Position numbers and translations under genes: made by a program
Part shown: positions 8,156 to 17,395 of the stretch, in pieces
Numbering within the stretch: position 1 is the stretch's first letter
Layout of the letters: the number at the start of each line of letters is the position of its first letter
Notes under the pieces: generated by a model
The model's input: only the letters and a program-made list of their open reading frames with translations
What the model was told of the DNA's origin: nothing
Database searches by the model: none
DNA from: Verrucomicrobiota bacterium
GTDB lineage: Bacteria; Verrucomicrobiota; Verrucomicrobiia; Opitutales; Opitutaceae
Direction of reading: 5' to 3'
Length of the DNA: 38,308 nt
NCBI GenBank assembly: GCA_030604905.1
Contig: JAUVVA010000025.1
Location: 1 to 38,308 of the forward strand

Positions 8156-8860
8156 TCAGGGCAAGGCGTCGAAAGTGAACCCGCCGAGACGCACCTCGCC
8201 GGACTTGTTGTTGTCGGTCGTGTCCTCCGTGACGAAGAGCGTGAAGCTCGCGCCATCATACAGTCCGGTGAGGTCGAAGAAATAGTAGCAGGCCTGGCTC
8301 CGAGCGCCTTGGGCGGTGTGGTGCGAGGCGGTGACGGTGGCGTTGCCATCCAGCGCCAGGCGAATCGCACCGGGATTTCGGTCCACCGCGTTGTTGACCA
8401 TCACGCCCACGCGCACGCCCTTGGCCGGCGCATTTTTGAACACCAGACGAAACATCGAGACCTCGCCGCCGAGGGGCACCCCCGGCGCGATGGCGACACC
8501 CGAGAGGAAATCGCTCGCGGGATCGGTGGGATCATCGATCAAGGCGAAGGAAGCCGCAGCCAGGGAGGTGCGCGCGCCGGTCGGCGTGATCGTCACGTAG
8601 CGAGGCAGGGCCTCGCTGGCGTTGGCGAAGACGGTGGGCTTGAGCACGTGTTTGTCGCCCGAGTAGCCGGTGAGAAACATGAGGTAGCCGTCGGTGCCGT
8701 AAACGTTGTCGCCGTCGGCATCGAGCCGCTTGACCACCGAGGGTGTGCGCCAGGCGTCACGGGTGGTAGACGTGTCCGCGCCCGCCGCCGCGACTTGCGC
8801 GGCGTGGGCTTGGACGACGGCAAACGCTGCGGGGATGCAGAGAAATCGTAGTTTCTTCAT
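8156..8860 (-). CDS. Small secreted protein of unknown function
   Basis: The protein has 234 residues from the ATG at 8860. The frame stays open 53 codons further upstream, but that part is Pro/Arg-rich and lacks a signal peptide, while MKKLRFLCIPAAFAVVQAHA is a good Sec signal. The mature part begins with LDADGDNVYGTDGYLMF, a D-x-D-G-D-N...YG-x-DGY pattern that I associate with secreted verrucomicrobial proteins, and continues as a predicted beta-sandwich (FRLVFKNAPAKGVRVGVMVN, then EDTTDNNKSGEVRLGGFTFD). It may be a carbohydrate-binding module. No catalytic motif is recognised. It follows the GH116-like gene by 222 bp and has its own copy of the 19-bp motif at 9018-9036, so it is probably coregulated with the glycan enzymes. 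Confidence 0.75.
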   Translation of the reverse strand: MKKLRFLCIPAAFAVVQAHAAQVAAAGADTSTTRDAWRTPSVVKRLDADGDNVYGTDGYLMFLTGYSGDKHVLKPTVFANASEALPRYVTITPTGARTSLAAASFALIDDPTDPASDFLSGVAIAPGVPLGGEVSMFRLVFKNAPAKGVRVGVMVNNAVDRNPGAIRLALDGNATVTASHHTAQGARSQACYYFFDLTGLYDGASFTLFVTEDTTDNNKSGEVRLGGFTFDALP

Positions 8861-9017
8861 TTGAGAAGGATGCCTCGGCCGAGACCGGCGACGCGTGGGG
8901 GGAAAAAGGAAGCAGGCGGGAGGACCGCCGGCCTCAGGGGTCAAAAGGGGTCGCGAGTCAGGGCGTCCGCACAGTAACCCGAAACCAAGCCGCCTCCCAC
9001 CGAAGGAACCGACAACC

Positions 9018-9036
9018 ATCCGTCGATTTTCGACAT
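9018..9036 (-). promoter_or_regulatory. Candidate operator, copy B of the 19-bp motif
   Basis: The plus strand reads ATCCGTCGATTTTCGACAT, 158 bp upstream of the 8860 start in the 222-bp gap. It contains a perfect inverted repeat GTCGA-TTT-TCGAC. A second CGTCGAT follows 20 bp later at 9041, about two helical turns away. That would suit a dimeric AraC/XylR-type protein binding two direct half-sites. Confidence 0.55.
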
Positions 9037-9082
9037 GCGCCGTCGATTCGAACGGGACCGCCGTCTCGCTGTCGGCGCCTCC

Positions 9083-11725
9083 TCATGGCTGCCCCGCGTG
9101 TAAGGTCACGACGAGCGACTCACCGGCGGCGAGCGTCACGGGTTGCGCCCACTGAATCAGGGTTTCGCCATCGACGCGCTCGATCGTGCCGGTGATCTCG
9201 CGCCCCGCGATGCGGCCGTTGGCCTTCGTCGGGATGAAGCCATCGACCGTCTGCACGCCGAGGGTTTTCAGGGTCAATTTGCCGTAGGCGAGATCGAGGG
9301 TGGCGGTGAAGCCGTCGGCCGAGCGCTGCTGCGCGTAGCTGCCCCAGCCCTCGGCGCTGGTGAAGGCGGCCTTGAAGCGGTCGGGGCTGAGCTTGGGCGC
9401 GAAGGCCAGCAGGCCGCTCGGGCCGTGGTAACGGTAGCCGCACAGCGCGGTGAACACGCCGTAGCTGGCCATGGCGCGGGCGTAGTGGTCGCTGCACTCG
9501 ATTTCGTTGTAGGGATTGCGCTTGGACGGAGCGTAGCGGTCGTGGATGGCGCGGGCGATGGCGAGGCCTTCGGTGACCATGCCTTCGTGGATCATGTGGC
9601 CAGCGACCTGCCACTCGAAGCCGGTCATGTATTCGTTGTAATACTTCGCGGCCCACATGGTCTCCGGGTTGTTGCCGGCGGCCTTGAGGTAGTTCCAGTC
9701 CGGCCGCGGGAACGTGGTCATGATCAGGCCGGCGTCGCCCGGGAGGCCATACCAGCGGCCGGGTTTGTTGAGTTCGCGCCACGGGCCGGCGTCGGGGCAG
9801 AAGTTGTAGCGCCAGAGGCTTTGCAAGGCGCTGCGGGTTTCGGCCGCGGGCAGGACGCGGCCGAGGCCGGCTTGAAAGGCCCAGCTCTGGCCCAGGACCT
9901 GGTCGATGTGGCAACCGGTGCCCGAGTTGACGCTGTGGGGGAATTTCGGGTCGAGGAGGTTGATGAAGTATTCCCCGTTGTAGAGTTTCTCGACCATCGA
10001 GCGTTCGCCTTTGAGGCGGAGGGCGCGGCAGCGCTCGGCAAACTCGGGGTCGCCGAGGTCGGCGGCCATCGCCTCGCAGGCGCGGAGCGCGGCGTGGTAG
10101 AGACCGCAGAGCCACGCGTTCTGGCCGTGCCAGTCGGAGTCGAGGGTGTTGTGTTGCGAGCCTTCGAGCAGGCCGTCGCCGCGGTCTTGGGCGATGAGGC
10201 GCTCCATGGCGCGTTTCACCTTGGGCCAGAGCGGACGCAGGAAGGCGTCGTCCGTGGTCATGGTGTGCTCGCGCCAGGTGCGGAGGATGACCATGGCCTG
10301 GCCGTCGATGGCCAGACCGAAGCCGTGGTCGCCGCGGAAGTGGATGACGCCGGTCTTCTCGATGAAGGCCGAGCCGAAGTCGGTGCGGGTGCGCAGGTCG
10401 CGCTCGAGCTCCGGGAACAAGCGCCCCATGGCCTGCCCGTAGCCCCAGACGTGCGTGCAAGTGCCTTCGCAGGCGCCGATGCCCTCCCAGCCCCAGAAGC
10501 GACCGCCCTCGAAGCGGTAGGCGGTGGTGGTGGCGAGGATCGAGGTGTTAAGGAAGCTGCGATCCAGCGCCCAGCGCGGCAGGGTAGAGTCGTTCCACGT
10601 GCGGCTCCAACGCATCGTCTCGGCGTCGAGGCGGGCGAAGTTTTCGGCAACGTAGTTCACGACCGCCGCGGCGTCGGCAAAGCGCGTGGCATACTCGCGC
10701 ACGCCGTAGCCGGGGAAGGTGGCGGGGGCGGCGTTGGGGAAGTGCCACGCGATGACGGCGGTCACGGTGAGGGCGCCGCCGGCGGGAATGGTTTTCTCGG
10801 TGCGGACGCCACCGAGGGGCTGGCCGGCGGTGGTCGTCACCAGAGCGGGCGCGGGGGCTTCGGCGCTGGCGATCGTGTCGGCATCGAGGAAGGTGAGCGC
10901 CATCGTGCCGATGTCGCGCAGACGGCGAAAGTGAGTCGGCGGCGTCCAGTCGGGGCGGGCTTTGTCGGCGGTGGCCAGCAAGGTGGCGCCTTTGACTTGG
11001 TTGCTGCGGCGAATCTCGGCGGGCGGGCAGGTCTGGGCGCCGATGACGTTCTCCAACCAGCCGGAGAGCGTGACGGTGACGGGTGTCGCGCCGGGATTGC
11101 TCAGGGTGTAGCGCAGGACGGTCGCGGGCAGGCTGGAGTCGTCGACGTTGAGCGGGATGAAGGGCGAGTAGGCCACGAGGTCCACCGTGACCGGCACGGC
11201 GGGATCGCGGTAGGAGACGCGGCCGAGAGGGTATGATCCAGTGAAGCTCAGATCGGCCCAGCCGCCGGCGCGGTTGAGCGTGCGGGTGTGGGTTTCGCCG
11301 TCGGAGGTTTCCCACGAGAGCGCGAAGCCTTGTTGCAGCGGGGAGCTCTGGGTGCGCGGGCCGACGTAAGCGGAGCCGTCGCGTGGGATGATGTCTTTGC
11401 CCTCATAGGGCGCAGTCTTTCCGTCGATGCCCTCGCGTCGGGCGTCGTTGAAAATGTCCCACAACCAGAGTTGTCCATCGCCGCCGAGATAGACCAGGCC
11501 CGCGCAGAGGCCGCCGACCGGCATGCCGATATAGTCGAGTTCGGAGCCGCGCCAGACTTCGGCTTCGCCCGGGGCGCTGAGCGCGGCGATCCAGGCGGGC
11601 GAAAGGTTCTTCTCGGCCGGAATCGGGTGAACGAAATCGGCGGGACCGGCGAGAGCGGCGGGAGCGGCGACGCCTTCGAGTGCGGTCGAGAAAAGGAGGA
11701 GTGAAGACATCAGGGGCAGTTTCAT
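9083..11725 (-). CDS. Secreted GH116-like glycoside hydrolase (GBA2/DUF608 type)
   Basis: The protein has 880 residues from the ATG at 11725, where MKLPLMSSLLLFSTALEGVA is a Sec signal peptide. A GTG nine codons upstream is also possible. The N-terminal half is a beta-sandwich that opens with MPVGGLCAGLVYLGGDGQLW, typical of the GBA2 N-terminal domain. The C-terminal half is the alpha/alpha-toroid DUF608 domain, with WGWEGIGACEGTCTHVWGYG (E at about 420) and HNTLDSDWHGQNAWLCGLYH. GH116 enzymes are retaining beta-glucosidases, beta-xylosidases or beta-N-acetylglucosaminidases, and the substrate here is not decided by sequence. The catalytic residues of GBA2 are not obviously conserved in the same context, so the activity should be held loosely. 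It lies 72 bp after the GH85 gene and is probably cotranscribed with it. Confidence 0.82.
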   Translation of the reverse strand: MKLPLMSSLLLFSTALEGVAAPAALAGPADFVHPIPAEKNLSPAWIAALSAPGEAEVWRGSELDYIGMPVGGLCAGLVYLGGDGQLWLWDIFNDARREGIDGKTAPYEGKDIIPRDGSAYVGPRTQSSPLQQGFALSWETSDGETHTRTLNRAGGWADLSFTGSYPLGRVSYRDPAVPVTVDLVAYSPFIPLNVDDSSLPATVLRYTLSNPGATPVTVTLSGWLENVIGAQTCPPAEIRRSNQVKGATLLATADKARPDWTPPTHFRRLRDIGTMALTFLDADTIASAEAPAPALVTTTAGQPLGGVRTEKTIPAGGALTVTAVIAWHFPNAAPATFPGYGVREYATRFADAAAVVNYVAENFARLDAETMRWSRTWNDSTLPRWALDRSFLNTSILATTTAYRFEGGRFWGWEGIGACEGTCTHVWGYGQAMGRLFPELERDLRTRTDFGSAFIEKTGVIHFRGDHGFGLAIDGQAMVILRTWREHTMTTDDAFLRPLWPKVKRAMERLIAQDRGDGLLEGSQHNTLDSDWHGQNAWLCGLYHAALRACEAMAADLGDPEFAERCRALRLKGERSMVEKLYNGEYFINLLDPKFPHSVNSGTGCHIDQVLGQSWAFQAGLGRVLPAAETRSALQSLWRYNFCPDAGPWRELNKPGRWYGLPGDAGLIMTTFPRPDWNYLKAAGNNPETMWAAKYYNEYMTGFEWQVAGHMIHEGMVTEGLAIARAIHDRYAPSKRNPYNEIECSDHYARAMASYGVFTALCGYRYHGPSGLLAFAPKLSPDRFKAAFTSAEGWGSYAQQRSADGFTATLDLAYGKLTLKTLGVQTVDGFIPTKANGRIAGREITGTIERVDGETLIQWAQPVTLAAGESLVVTLHAGQP

Positions 11726-11797
11726 CCAAGGGGGTGGAAGGGCGTTTATCACGCGCTGAAATCGACCGGGCGACGCGCTCCGAAGGCCGAGGGTCGG

Positions 11798-14700
11798 TCA
11801 CCGCGTGACACGCAGGCGGGCGAAGACTCGGGTGCCGCCCTCGGAAGCGAGGTCGTAGGCGATGGTGGGCCTGAGGTCGCCGGGCGCATGATAGACCCGC
11901 GTGATCCACGAATTGGGCGCGAGTGTCGTCGAGGATTCGATGGCCCAGCTCACGTCGCGATTGGCGATGGCTTCGGCGCCCTTGGCGTAGCTGATGACCG
12001 TGCCGGACATCGCCCAGTCGAGGGTGTTGGCCGCGCGCGGATCGGTGCCGAGCGCGTATTCGAGCACGTTGGAAATGCCGTCGCCGTCCGGATCGGCCGT
12101 GTCGGCGGCCGACGCGCCGGACAATCCGTTCTCCGCCGCCCACGACAGGAAGTTAGGAGTCACGGTGAGCGTGAAATTCCGGCTCGCGGTAAGCGCGCCG
12201 TCACTGACCGTGAGCGTGAGCGTGGCCGTGCCGGTGAGGCCGGCGACCGGCGTCACGGTCACGGTGCGATTGGCGCCAGCGCCGCCAAACACGATGTTGG
12301 CCACGGGCACGAGCGACGGGTTGGAGCTGCCACGGGTGAGGACGAGCGAAGACGCGGCCGTTTCGGCATCGCCGATAGTGAAGGTGATGGGCCCGGTGCT
12401 GCCGCCGGACGGAACCGAGACGTTGTTTATCGCGGAAATGGTCGGAGGCGTGTTGGAGTCCGCGAGCGCCGACTCGGCGCCATCGGCCCCGATCGTCTGC
12501 ACGACGACCGAAACGTAGTCGGCCGCGATGGGGATGTTTTGGAAATAGAAGTGGTCGCTCACGGTGGCGCCGACAAAGACGAGCGAGCCGTCGGCGAGGC
12601 GGAGAAAGACGTGGTAGCCCTGCCGATTTCCGGGCGCGTGAGTCCAGCGCACGCGGCCGCTGGCAAGGCCGTTCCAGCCGACTACATGGAGCGCTTGGAT
12701 GTTGGTGGGCGGCTGGGGCGCGGGCGCGTTGGCGTTATAGACCGCGATCTGCCCCACGCGAATCTCGTAGCCGGGCACGGGCGCCGGGGAGGCGAAGCGG
12801 AGGGCGATGGCGGCAATGCGTCGGCCGGCTTGGGGGCCGAGGTCGATCACGGTTTCGTTCCAGCCGCTCACGGCGCAGGCGCCGGCGGGATAAAAAGTGA
12901 AGCTGGTCGGCGCGGCGGCGAAGGAGACGCCCACCTGCATGAGCGAGTCCACGCCGGAGAGGCCGGGGCGTTTGAAAACGATGCGCAAGCGCGTGTCGGC
13001 GCTGGCGGTGAGATCGGTAAGGTAAAGCCGAAGGGTGTTTTCCGCGTCGAGATTACCGGAGACGCGGAGGCTGCCGCCGCCGCGGTAGGCGTCGCCGTCC
13101 CACAGCTCGGGGGTGAGCTTCGTGCCTGAGCTGTCGATGATCCAGCGCCAGGTGGGCAGGATGGATTGCAGGGCGCGGTTCCACCACGCGCCCGGCCTCA
13201 CGATCACGCCGTCGTGGTAGTAATGGGCGCCGCGGCCGAGGTTGAACTCGGTGATAAAGGGCAGCGTATTGATCACGGAGCGCTCGGGGATGTTGTGCGC
13301 GATGCCGCGCCAGTTGCCGGTGCCGACGGTGGCGGAGGTGTTGCGCGGGTCGCCGCTCGCCCCGGTCCAGAAAAGATCCTGGTCGGAGATTTGATTGGCG
13401 AATTTGAGCGGCTTGTAGATGCCGACCGAGGTGAGATGATTTTGGCCGGGCGGAAAAATTTTGGCCATGCTGATGCGGGCGGCGGTGGAGCTGCGGAAAT
13501 CCTCCGCCTCGGCCTCGATGCCGGTGAATATCTTGTAGGGATCGACCCCGAGCCAGTTGGCGTAGTCGCGGGTCCAGGTGGTGAGCGCGGTGGAGGAATC
13601 GTTGGAAAAATCGATGAACATCGAGTGCGCGATCGGCGCGCCGCTGCTGTTTTGCTGGCCGGTGCTGTAGTTGTGGCGCAGATACCAATCGTTTCTCTCG
13701 TTCAGGTGATCCTGCCACCAGATGCTGCCGTCCTCGGTCATCGAGTCATACCAGGTGATGCGCAGGGAGCTGTTTTGCCGGATGTAGCGGATGAGGTCGC
13801 GCATCGCGGCGGCGTCGGCCGCGGTTCCGCCCTCGGTCTCCTGGTTGATGAACCAGCCGTCGAAACCGTAATACTGCGCCATCTGGATGAGCTTGTCGGC
13901 GGCGGGATAGGTGTCGCCGACCTTGGTGAGAAAATTCCGCACCCAGGCGAAGTTTCCTCCGTAAACGAGAGGGGGGAAGAAGATCGTGCCGAGGATGGGC
14001 ACGCCGTTGCGGTGGGCGTTGTCGATCATCTCGGCGGTCGGGGGCACGATGTTGATCGCGTCGATGCCGCCCCAATAAACCGACTCCTCGAGATACTGCC
14101 AGTAGGTGAAGGTATAGACCGAGCCGCTGCCGCCCTGGGGCCGGTTGCCGGCGTAGGTGTCGAGCGCCTGCACGCCGCCCTGGTTGGTGCGCGAGTTGGC
14201 GTTGGCCTTGAGCGCGGGGAAAACGTTGAAACGAGATCGCAGCGGCACGGTGGCGACATTGAACGGCGCGTCGGCGTCGGTGGCGGGATCCCAGGCCAGG
14301 AGCTGGGCCACGGTGAAGACGGGCTTCACCGGCATGGTCGGCAGCGGCGGGCGCACGCCGAGCCATTTGACGGTGAGGGCCTCGCGCTGGGCGGCAAATT
14401 CCGCCGCGCTCAAGCGGGCCGGGAACAGCTTCACCTCGCCGACGGAGCCGCTGAGGAAACGACTCGTGTTGCCCATGCTGCCGAGCAGGAGCGGGAGACT
14501 GGTGCCGGCGAAATTTCCCTTGGCGACGGTCGCGGTAAGCTCGGTCTCGTTTAGCGAGTCCCAAAGCGTGAACAGGCCGGTGGCAGCGTCGTAGTTGACG
14601 CCGATGACGACGGTGCCGCCCGCAGCGACGCGCCGATCCGCGGAGGGCCGGGTGAGGATGGTGCCGCCCGCGTAGGCCACGATCTGCCCCGCGGAGTTGA

Positions 14701-15877
14701 GGCGCAGGCCGAAGCCACCGGCGGTGTTGACCGTGGTGACGCCGAGAATGTCGTTCGGCTCGGTCGCGGAGCTGAGCGCGTCCACGCGCAGGGAGACGAG
14801 GGCGGCGAACCCACTGTTCGCGGAGGCGGCGCCGTTGAAATCAAGCAGAGCGGCGGCGCCCGCTGCGTTGAGCAGTTGCAGGGATCGGGCGGGCGGCCCG
14901 AACTGCAGGCCGACGGCGCCCGAGTTGAACACGCGCGGAGCCGGGAAGGTGACTGTGCCGGTTCCGGGACTGGCGTGATTGCCGGAGCCCGAGACGTCGG
15001 ACCACTGCGTCACGGGGTTGCCACCGATCACGGTGCCCGCGGCGCTCGCATCCAGATGCTGGAGCGGTCGCCGCTGCCAGGCGTCGCCTAGGGCGATGCG
15101 CGCGGCGGCGAGCGCGGCGGGCGCAAGCGCCTCATCATACAGGCGCACCTCGCCGACCGAGCCGGCGAGGAAGCGGGAGCTGTTGCCCATGCCACCGAGC
15201 AGTAGGGGCAGATTAGCGCCGGCGAAATTGCTCCTGGGGATTGTCGCGGTGACCTCGGAGCCATTGAGCGAATCCCAGAGGGCGAAGCGGCCCGACGCCG
15301 CCTCGTAGTGAAGCGCGAACACAACCGTGTCGCCGGCGGCGACGCGACGGTCCGCCTCGGGGCGCTGCACGATCACGCCGCCGAGATAGGCGATGATCCG
15401 GCCAGCGGAGTTGTAGCGCAGGCCCAGGCCGCCGGCGGTGTTGACCGTGGTGACGCCGAGCAGATCACTGGGCTCGCTCGTGCCCGAGAGTTGATCCACC
15501 CGGACGGCGAGCAGGATCGTGAAGCCGCTTTTCGCCGTGGCCGCGCCCGTGCTGGAAAAGTCCAGCAGGCTCGCGGTGGTGGAGGCGTTGAGCAGCTGAA
15601 GACTTCGCAGCGGCGGTCCGAACTGGAGGCCCGCGGTGCCGGTCGCGAAGACGTTGGCCGCGGGATAGGTCACGCTGCCGGAGCCCGGCGTGGCGTGGTT
15701 GCCTTTGCCCGATTGGTCGACCCAGGCCTGAACGACGTTCGCAGGGCCGAGCGTGACGCTGGCGGGCTCGGCCGAGGTGAGGCGCTGGATCAGATCTCCT
15801 CGGGCGAGCGAGACGAAGAGCAGCGCAGCGGTCAGCCAGGCGATGACGCGGGGGATGGTGTGGGCGGCGATCAACAT
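11798..15877 (-). CDS. Secreted GH85 endo-beta-N-acetylglucosaminidase with two LamG-like domains
   Basis: The protein has 1359 residues. A signal peptide (about 1-27) is followed by two similar LamG-like domains, about 30-262 and 272-505. The GH85 barrel spans about 525-870. YYGFDGWFINQETEGG holds the family's catalytic pair, here N678 and E680, in an N-x-E motif: the glutamate is the acid/base and the asparagine positions the substrate acetamido group. GH85 enzymes cut the chitobiose core of N-glycans. A jelly-roll region, a fibronectin-III-like and an Ig-like domain follow. The C-terminal module is ADPDGDGISNVLEYALGTDP, ending ...RVFARLRVTR. It probably acts at or outside the cell surface to release N-glycans. 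A copy of the 19-bp motif lies 139 bp upstream. GH116 follows in the same direction. Confidence 0.9.
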   Translation of the reverse strand: MLIAAHTIPRVIAWLTAALLFVSLARGDLIQRLTSAEPASVTLGPANVVQAWVDQSGKGNHATPGSGSVTYPAANVFATGTAGLQFGPPLRSLQLLNASTTASLLDFSSTGAATAKSGFTILLAVRVDQLSGTSEPSDLLGVTTVNTAGGLGLRYNSAGRIIAYLGGVIVQRPEADRRVAAGDTVVFALHYEAASGRFALWDSLNGSEVTATIPRSNFAGANLPLLLGGMGNSSRFLAGSVGEVRLYDEALAPAALAAARIALGDAWQRRPLQHLDASAAGTVIGGNPVTQWSDVSGSGNHASPGTGTVTFPAPRVFNSGAVGLQFGPPARSLQLLNAAGAAALLDFNGAASANSGFAALVSLRVDALSSATEPNDILGVTTVNTAGGFGLRLNSAGQIVAYAGGTILTRPSADRRVAAGGTVVIGVNYDAATGLFTLWDSLNETELTATVAKGNFAGTSLPLLLGSMGNTSRFLSGSVGEVKLFPARLSAAEFAAQREALTVKWLGVRPPLPTMPVKPVFTVAQLLAWDPATDADAPFNVATVPLRSRFNVFPALKANANSRTNQGGVQALDTYAGNRPQGGSGSVYTFTYWQYLEESVYWGGIDAINIVPPTAEMIDNAHRNGVPILGTIFFPPLVYGGNFAWVRNFLTKVGDTYPAADKLIQMAQYYGFDGWFINQETEGGTAADAAAMRDLIRYIRQNSSLRITWYDSMTEDGSIWWQDHLNERNDWYLRHNYSTGQQNSSGAPIAHSMFIDFSNDSSTALTTWTRDYANWLGVDPYKIFTGIEAEAEDFRSSTAARISMAKIFPPGQNHLTSVGIYKPLKFANQISDQDLFWTGASGDPRNTSATVGTGNWRGIAHNIPERSVINTLPFITEFNLGRGAHYYHDGVIVRPGAWWNRALQSILPTWRWIIDSSGTKLTPELWDGDAYRGGGSLRVSGNLDAENTLRLYLTDLTASADTRLRIVFKRPGLSGVDSLMQVGVSFAAAPTSFTFYPAGACAVSGWNETVIDLGPQAGRRIAAIALRFASPAPVPGYEIRVGQIAVYNANAPAPQPPTNIQALHVVGWNGLASGRVRWTHAPGNRQGYHVFLRLADGSLVFVGATVSDHFYFQNIPIAADYVSVVVQTIGADGAESALADSNTPPTISAINNVSVPSGGSTGPITFTIGDAETAASSLVLTRGSSNPSLVPVANIVFGGAGANRTVTVTPVAGLTGTATLTLTVSDGALTASRNFTLTVTPNFLSWAAENGLSGASAADTADPDGDGISNVLEYALGTDPRAANTLDWAMSGTVISYAKGAEAIANRDVSWAIESSTTLAPNSWITRVYHAPGDLRPTIAYDLASEGGTRVFARLRVTR

Positions 15878-16015
15878 CAGGGGCGGCGGACGAAGCGCGG
15901 CGTCGGTCCGGGGCCGCGCGCCGCGGGGAGGCGCGTGCCGGAGCCGTCACGCGAAACGGGGGCTCACAAAGCTAGCCGCGCCCGGCGCTTTCTCCCATGC
16001 CCCCGCCGGACGGTT

Positions 16016-16034
16016 ATCCGTCAAAATCTGACGT
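16016..16034 (-). promoter_or_regulatory. Candidate operator, copy D of the 19-bp motif
   Basis: The plus strand reads ATCCGTCAAAATCTGACGT. It lies in the 179-bp gap between the GH85 start (139 bp away) and the 3' end of the regulator gene. The ends match the other copies and the centre differs while keeping arms GTCA and TGAC. It also overlaps the short palindrome GACGG-TTAT-CCGTC. Confidence 0.5.
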
Positions 16035-16056
16035 GAAGAAGCGGCGACGACCGCGC

Positions 16057-17217
16057 TCAGCCGAGCGTCTTCTGACGGCGATAACTGGATGGGCTCACGC
16101 CGAGCGAGCGCATGAAGATTTTGCCCATGTGGTCGGCGGAGGTGAAGCCGGAGCGCTCGGCGATATCCTCCATCTTCCGCCGCTTCGGATCCTCGAGGAG
16201 ACGCTGCGCGTGCTCGAGACGTCGGCGCGTGATCTCCTCCGCCATCGTGCGCCCGACGTGTTTGAAAAACGCGTCGTGCAGGCGACGCGAACTCATGGGA
16301 ATCTCGGTCGCGACCGCTTCCGCCGTGAGCGGCTCGGTGTAGTGTTCCCAGATGAGACGGAGCGCCTTGGCGACGTTGGGATGATCGATGGCGAGGATGT
16401 CGGTGCTCTTTCGGGTCACGACGCCCTTGGGCTGAACGAGCACTTTTCGTTCGGGCACCGGCTCGCGTTTCATCAAGCAGTCCAGCAGGCGGGCGGCTTC
16501 GAAGCCTTGCTTGGCCTGATCGTCATCCACGCTCGAGAGCGGAGTGGTGGCGAAGCCGCAACGCAGCTCGTCGTTGTCCACGCCGAGCACCGCGACCTCC
16601 TCGGGCACGGAAAGTCCCGCGTTTTCACACGCGTCCAGAATCTCGATCGCGCGGTCATCATACTCCGTAAACACGGCGACCGGCTTGCGCAGCGCGATGA
16701 GTTTGTCCTCCAGCCAGCTCGGATCGCCGGATTCTTTGGAAGGATCGAACCGCCGGCCCACGGAGGGCCGCTGAAGCAGGGTGAGTTCGTGTCCGGCCTC
16801 GGCCAGGCGCCGACGAAACCCCTCCATCCGCAGGCGCTCCCCCAGCCCACCGGACCGCACGTAGTAGGCGAAGTTGCGAAAGCCGCGCATCAGAAAGTGC
16901 TCCCCGGCCAGTTTGCCGATGGCCTCGTTGTCGGGCATCACCTGCGGAATCCCCTCGGTGGAGAAGGGGCCGATGCTGACGGTGGGCAGCTTCCACGCGA
17001 GGACCGCCTCGTCGATGGCCGTGTCCATGCCGAGCACGCAGATCACGCCATCGCCTTTCCAGTGACGCGGGATGGGCGTCCCTCGCTCCATGTCGATGTT
17101 GAGCGCCCAACCGGCTTTGCGTGCATACGCCGCGACGCCACGATGCAGGTCGGTCGAATACCAACCCAAAGCCAACAACACTCGCCGCCGCTTGGACCGC
17201 TGTAAGATCGACTGCAT
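16057..17217 (-). CDS. XylR-type regulator: LacI-like sensor domain fused to AraC helix-turn-helix
   Basis: The protein has 386 residues. Residues about 10-275 form a periplasmic-binding-protein-like sugar sensor (RRVLLALGWYSTDLHRGVAA, then PVAVFTEYDDRAIEILDACE and VAVLGVDNDELRCGF). Residues about 283-383 are an AraC-type DNA-binding domain with two helix-turn-helix motifs (AVATEIPMSSRRLHDAFFKH and DIAERSGFTSADHMGKIFMR). This is the XylR architecture, usually an activator of sugar catabolism. It sits between the GH85/GH116 genes and the transporter/phosphorylase operon, all on the same strand. It is therefore the obvious candidate to bind the 19-bp motif found at five promoters. The inducer is unknown; an N-glycan-derived sugar is inferred from context. 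Confidence 0.92.
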   Translation of the reverse strand: MQSILQRSKRRRVLLALGWYSTDLHRGVAAYARKAGWALNIDMERGTPIPRHWKGDGVICVLGMDTAIDEAVLAWKLPTVSIGPFSTEGIPQVMPDNEAIGKLAGEHFLMRGFRNFAYYVRSGGLGERLRMEGFRRRLAEAGHELTLLQRPSVGRRFDPSKESGDPSWLEDKLIALRKPVAVFTEYDDRAIEILDACENAGLSVPEEVAVLGVDNDELRCGFATTPLSSVDDDQAKQGFEAARLLDCLMKREPVPERKVLVQPKGVVTRKSTDILAIDHPNVAKALRLIWEHYTEPLTAEAVATEIPMSSRRLHDAFFKHVGRTMAEEITRRRLEHAQRLLEDPKRRKMEDIAERSGFTSADHMGKIFMRSLGVSPSSYRRQKTLG

Positions 17218-17395
17218 GTAAAGAGGGCGCAGGGCGGCGAGCTGCGGAAATGCGCAACCCGCGAAGCCGGAGGAGACAAAGTAACGTCAAAAACAAGCAA
17301 AGCGCAACCACCACGAACGCCGACGGCTTTGGAGGACGCGCCTCGCGGGTCGCCACCAGAAGGCCTGACGACGCCGACGCACCTACCCCGCTGGC

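Noticed and set aside
9143..11236. Long open frame on the plus strand (697 codons) opposite the GH116-like gene
   Set aside because: It is Gly/Ala/Val/Arg-rich low-complexity sequence typical of the antisense frame of a high-GC gene, while the minus-strand frame has clear family motifs.
17280..17310. Possible sixth copy of the 19-bp motif upstream of the XylR-type regulator (ACGTCAAAAAC)
   Set aside because: Only the GACGT end and the T-rich centre match, and the orientation is opposite to that of the five good copies.
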